A stretch of DNA of 64,000 bases from Calliphora vicina (taxonomy: Eukaryota; Arthropoda; Insecta; Diptera; Calliphoridae): contig NC_088780.1 of NCBI RefSeq assembly GCF_958450345.1, positions 60,237,533 to 60,301,532 of the forward strand, given 5' to 3'. The notes under the pieces are model-generated. The model saw nothing but the letters and a program-made list of their open reading frames with translations, was not told where the DNA came from and did not search any database. Positions 56,112-64,000 of the stretch are shown piece by piece. Numbering within the stretch: the stretch's first letter is position 1; each line of letters begins with the position of its first letter. The translations under genes were made by a program, and so were the position numbers.

Positions 56112-57100
56112 TTTTTTTTTATTTTTATACAGACTTCAGTTAAGAATAAAACAAAATGTTTATAAGTGTTGTAGAAATTATCAAACAGCGAACTTAGACC
56201 AATATGTTAGGAATTATTTGCAAACAATATATTTTGCCATAACTTGCCCGTTTCGTTAAAAATAGCAATTTCTTCAGATACTTCTTGCATCAAAAATTTT
56301 ATTTATATTCATTAAAATTTCGACTTTAATTAAGAATAAAACAAAATATTTAAAAGTGTTGAAAAAAATATAAAAACCCGAAATATGTTGGGAAATTTTT
56401 GCACTCAAATTATTTTATCATAACTGTTTTGTTAATAATGGACACTAAAGCAAATTTTTACTTAAAATATTTGGTTTGAATTTTTATATAGAATTTAAAT
56501 AAGAATAAAACGAAACGGTTAATAGTGTTGAGAAAAATATAAAAAAAACCTAAATTAGATCAATATGTTGGGAATTATTTGCAATCAATTTATTTTATCA
56601 TTGCTTGCCCGTTTTGATAAAAATTGTACTTTTATTGACGGCGAACTTTTTCTAAAAAATATAGTTTGAATATTTATAAAGAAATGAATATAAAACAAAA
56701 TGTTTAAAAGTGTTGAGAAAAATGTAAAAAAAAAGAAATTAGATCAATATGTTGGAAATTATTTGCAATCAATTTATTTTATCATACCTTGCCCGTTTTG
56801 TTAAAAATTGCACTAAAAATATAGTTTGAATATTTATGCAGACTTTAAACAGAGATAAAACAAAATGGTTAAAAGTGTTGAGAAAAGTATATAAACCCGA
56901 AATTAGAGCTATATGGTGGAAAATATATGCAATCAATTTACCTTACCATAACTTGCCCGTTTTATGAAAAATTAAACATTTTTAAGCAAATTATTACTTT
57001 AAAAATATATTTTTTTTGGTCATAAACATAAACTTTAATTTTGGTTCTAATTTTTAATATAGACTTTAATTAAGAATAAAACATTGAAGCAGAAACAGAA
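56112..57100. repeat. minisatellite, about 165-190-bp unit, five to six copies
   Basis: Landmarks repeat in order: AAGAATAAAACAAAATG (56142, 56332, 56501, about 56685, 56852, 57072), then AAAAGTGTTGAGAAAAATAT, TAGATCAATATGTTGGGAAT, TTATTTGCAATCAATTTATT and TTGCCCGTTTTGTTAAAAAT. It lies between the hAT element and the resumed foldback arm and has no coding potential. Confidence 0.8.
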
Positions 57101-57899
57101 GAAATTAATCTAGTTTTAGAGTGTGAAATATTAGCACATTAATAATAAATTATTTAATTAAAATTTTTTTTCAAAATTTTTATTGGTCATAAAAGGGTCA
57201 AAAAGTGCTAAAATTTATTTCAACCTCTCATTTATTAGTATTCAATTAATTTTCAACGTAAAAGAGAAAGTATATGGTTTTGGCAAAAAAAAAAAAACTT
57301 TACTATACGGTACGAAAATAACACATACAAAATATTGAGAATCTCTCAATTACAGTTCACTTGATATTCGAAAATAACAAAACTAGTTTTGTATCTGAGA
57401 AACCACAACCACTAATGCAATCCCGACCATTTTCAGCCAATCTATGTAAAATGGTAAGAGAGCTATGCGGACAAAGTTTGAAGAACCTTGCAATTATTAC
57501 TTTGTATGGGAGGTGACTCACCTCCTTTTCCGACCCCTCACATTTTGGTTCCCCAGATATTCGAAATCAATATTTACTCTGTATGGGAGGTGCTACGCCC
57601 TCTAATCTAATTCCGTCTATATTCAGCGAAACTCCGCACAGTAATACGAAATTAATTCGCAAAAGTTTAAACACTTTTACAATTATAGTTCTCCAGATAT
57701 TCGAAATTAAATATTTACTTTGTATTAGGTGTGACACGCCTACTATTCCAATCCCGAAAATTTTCAGTGAAACTAAGCAAAATGATAAAAAATTTATTTA
57801 GACAAAATTTTAAAACTCTTGCAATTATAGTTCACAAAATATTTAGAAATAACAATTTACTTTGTATGGGAGGTAACTGACCATTTGTTCCGACTTCCG

Positions 57900-58619
57900 A
57901 TAAGGCCATATGAAAATAAAGCCATATCAGTTATAATTACATATATATTTATAAATATAATCATTTGCAAGAAAAGCTTCATTTAGCGAAGCCGCCTGTC
58001 GCGTTATATGGTGGAGAAAGCCCCTAAGAGCCGCCGCTTTCAAATTTGGTGTTGTGATTGTTTTAAGCTCGAAACTTATTTTTCCTGAATTTTGTGTGGA
58101 TACTGCAATTTTGTAGGCATTTACAGACCGTAGAACCATATTGTATGGGGGCTAGGAGAAATCATGGACTGATTCTTATAATTTTTACCAGAGTTAGTCC
58201 TTTTAACATAAAAATAACGTGTGTAAAATTTTATGGTATTATTTGCAATATATTTGCACAAATAACAAAAACTATTTTAAAATTATCAAGGTTTTTTTAG
58301 TTTGTCTCAAATTTTGGTTCATAACTCTGGTTCCACTGAACCGATATTGCTCATTTCCAGTACCAAACTGCTTAGGAGAACAATAAACATTTTTTTTGCA
58401 AGTCTACCAATTTTGTTTGTCTATTTTGGACGTGAGCGTGTTTTACACAGACCAGACAGACGGACATACAGACGAACATGGCTCAATCGACTTAGAATTT
58501 CATAAGGATCAATAATATATACTTTGTTGGGTCTCAGATGAGTATTTCTCAATGTTACACACGGAATGACAAACTTATATATACCCCGATTCACCACTTA
58601 TGGTGGTGGAGGGTATAAA
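57900..58619 (-). mobile_element. mini-me/DINE-type element, copy E (diverged)
   Basis: Core on the minus strand: AATGACAAACTTATATATAC, GTTGGGTCTCAGATGAG, CATAAGGATCAATAATATAT, CTCAATCGACTTAGAATTTC and a short CAGACAGACGGACATACAGA tract at 58455-58476. The end AGGGTATAAAAA is at 58609-58620. The left half (57900-58060) shares GGCCATATG, GCGAAGCCGCCTGTCG and GGAGAAAGCCCCTAAGAG with copy C (compare 28195-28235, inverted). Confidence 0.65.
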
Positions 58620-58620
58620 A

Positions 58621-59587
58621 AAATCAAATTTATTTGATAGACATCTTAGTGAAATTTTACACAGTCAGAGGTTACTGTGATTGGTTTTGTATTTGAAATT
58701 TTCTCACCTAATATTTACAAAATTAAGCTACTGAATTGTCACCAAAATACAATTTTTCTAAGTTTTTAGTATTTAATATTTCATCTCGTCCATTCCCAAT
58801 CAAAAATTAATAATAAGAACTTGTATCGAACATTCATTCTGTTTAATTATTAGTATTGTTAAATGGCTCTAATAATTTCTGAGAATGAAATTTTAAAATT
58901 TTCTACTCAAATTAATTGTGGTAAACACTTTTGGTATCATTTCCTTTATTGTCAAATATAGAAAGAATAAGAGTAGAATAATCTTTATTTGTAACACCAG
59001 CACTTACCTTTATCAATTTATTCTATTGTTTCATTGGAAAAAAAAGAAAAATTTATAAATTTCATTCAATTTGTATTAATACTTTTTCATTTTATTTATT
59101 TATTGATTTGTTTATTTATTTATTTACTAAAGAATTAAATTTACAAAAGGTACATTATTTTCAAAATTTAAACTTTAAACTAATACAAATGAATGATTTG
59201 GTTATCATGTCTTCTGTCTTCTCTTTTCTTTTAATTTTTATTATTTTTGTTCATTCAATTTTAAACTAACAAATATCAACCAATGAGAAAAAAATATTCG
59301 ATTGCTATTTATAATATTTTCTTAATAATACCGTACAATTGTTTTACTCCTCCGCTCTACTTTTCTTATGTTTATTGTATTTATACATTCTACTAGTACA
59401 TAGTTATTTTGTTATTATTAAATAATTTAAAATTAAATTAAATTTTTTTTTGCATTGGATTTTTTAGGTTTATAATTTTTCTGAATTTATTTTTTTTTTA
59501 TATATACAAACATTTTCTTAAATATCTATTCTTACATATACACACACATTGTAATATACAACACACACACACGTTAACATAAATATT
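58621..59587. other. AT-rich spacer, nothing recognisable
   Basis: Simple TATTTATT and ACAC tracts (59090-59130, 59540-59575) and no protein-like frame, inverted ends or structured RNA that I could support. Confidence 0.5.
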
Positions 59588-59789
59588 ACACGCAGAGAAA
59601 AAACATGGTCATTATCACCGAAATTATGATCTACTACTTATGATCTCTTAAATACATACATATATATTTATGTACATCACTTAAATTATATGATTGCTGG
59701 AACTATAAGTATGATCGCAATAACAATATAGTCGTATAATTGATTTTTAATTATTGCACAGAATATAGCTCATGTATTTTCTCTGCGTA
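59588..59789. mobile_element. MITE, about 200 bp, ACACGCAGAGAAAAAA family
   Basis: ACACGCAGAGAAAAAACATG at the left and CATGTATTTTCTCTGCGTAA at the right, with an AT-rich interior. Same family as 43993-44182 but more diverged inside. Confidence 0.7.
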
Positions 59790-60629
59790 AGTAATATGGA
59801 CAATTGAATGTATTAAATACCTATTTACATACTAATCGTTTACTATTAAATATAACTTAAATACATTGAAATATGTATTATTTATTTACCTATTAGATTC
59901 TATATACAACATACATTTGTATATATGTATTTATATACATACATGCATATATACATATATAGCAGTATTTATTTATTATATAGTTTTATAATTTACTTCT
60001 TTAAATGTTACATGTATAGGTTTCCAATTGTGTGAGTCATTATATCCATTCTGAAAAAGTAAATTTGTCCTGAAAGGGTCGGTCTAATTTTATTACTTTG
60101 TATCTGACACTAATTGACGCAAATTTGGAAACAATCAGAGAATGGTTAGTCGTGCGAGAATTCGATTAAAAGTTGTAAAGACAAGAAACTGTGTGCTTTC
60201 CAAAATAACTTTTAAATTTTCTGTAAAAAAATCTATCAAGAGTCATTTACTTCATGGCTTATTTTATGCTTAATCTTATGAAAAAGGGTCTAATTTAGAA
60301 ATACGAACGGAATATTAATTTAGAATTTTTTCACTCAAAAGTAAGTGGTTTTCATAAAAAAAAAAATTTTAAATAATTTTCCACTTATAAAACACAACAA
60401 GACCATAAAAAGTTTATGTCTGTCTGTATTAGAGTTGTTGGATTTTGAAAAAATATCTCCACAATCTTAATATGAATTGGGAAAGAAGTAATTTTTTTTT
60501 AACAAACAAAATCAATTTAAGTAATTGTATAAATGCTTTAGTTATCTAGCTGTAAGGTATATTATTAGTATAGTAAACTTTATTCATATTTTTCGAAACT
60601 TATTGAAAACGTAAATCCGCATTTGTTTT
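59790..60629. other. AT-rich spacer, nothing recognisable
   Basis: TATATGTA-rich simple sequence (59890-59960) followed by unstructured AT-rich DNA. No frames longer than chance and no terminal repeats found. Confidence 0.5.
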
Positions 60630-61068
60630 TATATCCTTCACCATGAGTGGAAAGGGTATTATAAGTTCTGGATCATTATAGTTACAGTCATGTCCGTCTG
60701 TATGTTGAAATCAACTTTCCGTAGCCCCCAAATAACATACATACCTGATACATCAATATATCTGCTATAGACCCGGTTCGGTTGCTATTTGAAATCGAGA
60801 AAATCGGCCCACAAATGGCTGAGAGAGGACTACCTCAATTTTTTACCTATTTTTGATCTATAACGCCATAATAAGTCGGGTATACAATGGGTCAAAATCG
60901 GGAAAAATATTTTGTAACCTGATTTTTTCCCAAAAAAAATTTGTTTTCACTAATAAATTTAAAAACTTTTTTTTTAAAAAATTAAAAAAAATAAAATTTT
61001 TATTTTAAAGTATAATTTGGTGTAGAGTATATAAAATTCGGCACAGCCGAAAGTGGCTTTCTTAATTG
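60630..61068 (+). mobile_element. mini-me/DINE-type element, copy F (short, one GTCY unit)
   Basis: It starts TATATCCTTCACCATGAGTG and has CTGGATCATTATAGTTACAG, CATGTCCGTCTGTATGTTGA and CCCACAAATGGCTGAGAG. Like copy D, it contains TATACAATGGGTCAAAATCG, GGAAAAATAT and the low-complexity A/T run. It ends AAATTCGGCACAGCCGAAAG and CTTAATTG. The GTCY tract is essentially unexpanded. Confidence 0.75.
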
Positions 61069-62381
61069 TTTTTTGTTTTCAAACATAATAAACTTGCTAA
61101 CAGTTTCTATATTGTCTCGACAGTACATATGCATTATTGCTAAACCATTAACATTTCAATGGCATTTTTGATTATTTTATTAATTTTTCAAATAACTGTC
61201 ACTAAAAAACACAAATTCTATTTTCTCATGAACAGTCCGCAACGCAACTGTGCTTTGGAGAAACACAAATCAATTATTTGTTCCCTACATTAATTTAAAG
61301 AACCCAGATGATTTATAACTTTACGATACAGCAACACTAATTCTACCTTAGTAGTACCTTGATGAAGTAAAAACAAAACTTCATCAATAATTGCAACTTT
61401 TTTATAAAATAATCAAAGAAATATCTATATATTCCTGAAAAGAGTCTCAAAACTTGTTGGGCAAAAACTATCAGTTCATGAACACGTTCATAGAACTAGT
61501 TCGAAACCAACAATTTCAAACATAAACAAATAAGAAAATATGCACGGTCCAGCCCCGACCATGAGTGATTATGACTAGATCGAAATGAGATTAGGCCGTG
61601 TGATTAATATCTTTATGAAACTCATTTTTGTAAATTATATTTGGATTCCAACATTCATAAGAAATTTATGATCCTTTAAGTTTTTTTATGAAGTGGGCTT
61701 TATTAGGAAGTAGACAATTATTGATCGATCATCATGACATAGGTGACATGACTTCCGTATTTATGTATGTCAACACAATTTATATAGAACCAGTTTGTAC
61801 GAATTACTCATAATAATTGCATTACACAATTAAAGTTTAATGTGACTACACTCTAGATTACTTAGAAACACTTAAGTGACAATTGTCGTCAAGCTAAATA
61901 ACATGGGAATTATAAAGTAACCAATTAACCCAAAATATATAAATTGTGGACAGCCAACTGCAGGGATACGTACATCACACTGGCAAACATTTATCTACAG
62001 ATATACTTGGAATATTTCAAACACAACTTTACACACCTAAACCCAACAATATGATCAACATATTTTAAATGTTCTATAGATATATCTAAATCAACATTAC
62101 ATAAATTACTTTGTGAAATATTTTATAAATTTTCAATCCCAAGGTGTAAAAATACTGTTAAACAGAAGATAAAGTGACAGTTCGTAAAAGAAGAAAACAA
62201 AAACAAAGAAAACACTTTCAGAATATACTAATATATGCGCAAAGTGTTGTAAAGGAGTGTTTAAAATGTTTGAAAAATTTTTAATAAACATTAATTAACA
62301 TTAATTTAACATTAATATGTTGAATGAATAGTTAGGTACTTGGTTATGGTTTTCTCAAAACTCTAAAAATATACTCGTAGT
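61069..62381. other. AT-rich spacer, nothing recognisable
   Basis: Composition is slightly less extreme than elsewhere (61240-61300, 61540-61620), but no frame, splice pattern, tRNA or terminal repeat could be supported. The stretch at 61930-62170 lacks obvious repeats and could be single-copy. Confidence 0.45.
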
Positions 62382-62530
62382 TATGAACAGTAGAGTTGGT
62401 CAATTTTTTTCTCGACAAAGCGGTTATCAAAATCGTAATCTACGATGAATTCTAAGAAGTTTTGCCGAAGAATCCATGGGTCTAAAATCAAAATCGAGCT
62501 TCTCATTTTTAACGCGAAACTTTTCCTTTC
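62382..62530. repeat. partial copy of the 2639-2808 hAT MITE
   Basis: TTTTTTTCTCGACAAAGC, AATCGTAATCTACGATGAAT, TCTAAGAAGTTTTGCCGAAG and CATGGGTCTAAAATCAAAAT parallel the same segments of 2650-2760. A clear terminus at the right was not found. Confidence 0.55.
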
Positions 62531-62645
62531 GTATTTTATATTTTTGTTTAAATATACTAACATTTTATTGAGCCTTTTAAGAAACTTGACTATATTTGGG
62601 CTTTTCCGAAATGAAAGAAAAGCAGAAAAGATGAATCCTTGCAAA

Positions 62646-63458
62646 TGGAGAAAATGATGCCAAATTTTTGTTCTTAATCCGATTTAAAAGATTTGTATAT
62701 GTAGAATCTACTAGAAGAGAACTACATAAAATATTACTATTACCCCATTGAAAAATTTTTGTATAAAAATTCTAAGAATTTTAAAAAATCATAGAAGAAA
62801 AATGGTATATCTTAAATTTTTGACTCTGTTGACGGTACCGAGATCCGCGCTATAAATTCCCTTTGCTAAATATTTATATTTATGAACATATTGGGGCTTA
62901 TAAAAGAGATTTTAATTTTTTGAAAGCATCTAGCGATTAGAGAAAATTTGCAATAAATTTGAAATTTACATAAAAGATTGGTCTAATTTGGAAGGCTCTT
63001 AACCACGCAGTTATACAAATATTGAATTTATTTTTCTTCTATAGTATTTCCCAAAATGTTACCGTTGAGAAAAATATAAATACATTATTTATTTTGTTTT
63101 TATTTTCTGTATAACTAAAGATTAATATAAGTACTTTTTTCGAAAAAAAAATCGCAAAAAAAATACTTTTTAATTTTTTTTAATTTAAGTGCACATAACT
63201 TTCGATTTTGAAATAATTCTTTCCCTATAATACTAATCCATTTGTTGTTAATTAAAAAATATATATATTTGAAGAAAATCGGGATAGATATGAATCCGAT
63301 ATTTGCAAAAATACAGACTAAGGTAGGTAAAAAACATAAAATTTTAATTTTCAATGGTGAATATCTCGTAAATTATAAGAGATAAAATAAATCTAGTAGA
63401 TTCTACATATATATAAATCTTTCAAATAGGATTAAGAACAAAAATTTGGCATCATTTT
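62646..63458. repeat. inverted-repeat element, 65-bp arms
   Basis: ATGATGCCAAATTTTTGTTC, TTAATCCGATTTAAAAGATT and TGTATATGTAGAATCTACTA at the left are mirrored by TAGTAGATTCTACATATATA, AATCTTTCAAATAGGATTAA and GAACAAAAATTTGGCATCAT at the right. The interior includes the block shared with 13075-13420. The short frames here (62445-62657, 63115-63354) cross repeat DNA and are not genes. Confidence 0.7.
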
Positions 63459-64000
63459 TAATTTGTAATATACCAGAGACACCCCAATTTGGGTTCTTGA
63501 GACTCGCACAACCACAATACACAGTGGGGCAGAATCAAAATTTTTTGGAAATAAATATGACATTTCTAAATGGCTCATCCGATCGGGATAAAATTTGACA
63601 TGAGCGTAGCAACATATGCCACTTTAAAAATCCGTTCATCAAAAATATTGCACTTTTTCGTACTAAAAAAGTTGTATAAATTTTCTTAATATTTTATTCT
63701 GACTCAGTCACATTAAGAAAATTTATAAAAAAATTTTAGTACGAAAAAATGGCATATTTTTGAATTTAATTGAGATATTGATTTGAAATTAAATTATCTA
63801 AACAGAAAAATATAACTCGGAATAAATGTGGATCAAATTGTTCCTATTATTTCAGTCCTATTGATATTTTGATACAAATTTTAGTTTTAGAATCTCAATA
63901 AATATGTAATATGTAATAAAATCTTTATTTATCAACAAAACTAAATGAAATTTTCAACGTTTTATAAATTTGTCATTCTAAATAACACGATGTAAAGACA
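63459..64000. other. AT-rich end of window with a hairpin
   Basis: At 63521 CACAGTGGGGCAGAATCAAA looks like another CAGTGG-type terminus. TTTTTCGTACTAAAAAAGTT at 63655 is roughly mirrored by ATTTTAGTACGAAAAAATGG at 63733 through AATTTTCTTAAT/ATTAAGAAAATT. The probable element continues out of the window. Confidence 0.5.

Larger units (their letters stand above)
52831..57895 (+). mobile_element. foldback-family copy split by a 4.4-kb nest
   Basis: ACTAGCATAACCCGGTGCAC, TTCGCTACC and TAGTAAAATAAAAAAAATAT at 52833-52890 match the ends of 45012-48281. The arm sequence resumes at about 57300 (AATAACACATACAAAATATT, GAGAATCTCTCAATTACAG) and runs to 57895, including GGTGCTACGCCCTCTAATC and a frame similar to the one in the foldback arms. 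The intervening 52918-57295 is other elements: a hAT (53133-56013) and a minisatellite. Only one arm is present. Confidence 0.65.

Overview
The window is AT-rich, intergenic-type DNA from an insect, almost certainly a higher fly (Diptera, probably a calyptrate such as a blow fly or house-fly relative). The evidence is threefold: short GT-AG introns, a jockey-clade LINE with a downstream promoter element, and several copies of a dipteran repeat of the mini-me/DINE type (a pair of short microsatellite tracts around a conserved core). I find no confident host gene. Nearly all recognisable sequence is transposable elements, many inserted inside one another. Two weak host-gene candidates are recorded: a two-exon minus-strand remnant at 4830-5251 and a possible first-exon pair at 33073-33313.

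Layout. 0-5 kb: a mini-me/DINE copy carrying a 440-bp CAGA microsatellite, then three hAT-type non-autonomous elements, one inside another. 5-8.5 kb: a decayed LINE fragment, a TIR DNA transposon with a recognisable multi-exon but broken gene, and a LINE RNase H fragment. 8.5-14.4 kb: nested inverted-repeat elements, one with a tRNA-like sequence, and a jockey-like LINE fragment split by a 2.7-kb element. 15.1-19.6 kb: a full-length jockey-clade LINE on the minus strand with target-site duplication, poly(A) tail, DPE promoter and intact ORF2. 21.8-24.3 kb: a dead mariner transposase flanked by a pogo/Tigger-like element. 24.4-26.6 kb: a dead transposon gene, a 1.16-kb palindromic hAT element and a Tc1-type MITE abutting it.

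26.6-33 kb holds mostly degenerate repeats. 33.5-41.1 kb is a second mini-me/DINE copy. It is split by two head-to-tail units that begin ACTAGC-ACCCGG and end in AGTC microsatellites; both carry an alternating-monomer satellite rich in GTACC. The copy at 259-1490 supplies the empty site. 41-45 kb: a hAT relic and small MITEs. 45.0-48.3 kb: a 3.3-kb foldback element with arms of about 1.4 kb. 49.7-51.3 kb: a MITE split by a hAT element. 52.8-57.9 kb: a four-level nest (foldback-family copy, hAT, mini-me/DINE, TIR MITE) plus a minisatellite. 57.9-64 kb: further mini-me copies, MITEs and AT-rich sequence.

The genes do not form a host pathway. Their interplay is genomic: repeated insertion of DNA elements into one another, with microsatellite and minisatellite growth inside the elements. 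Insertion order can be read from target-site duplications and from filled/empty site pairs within the window. All family names rest on termini, target duplications and protein motifs read by eye; no database was searched.
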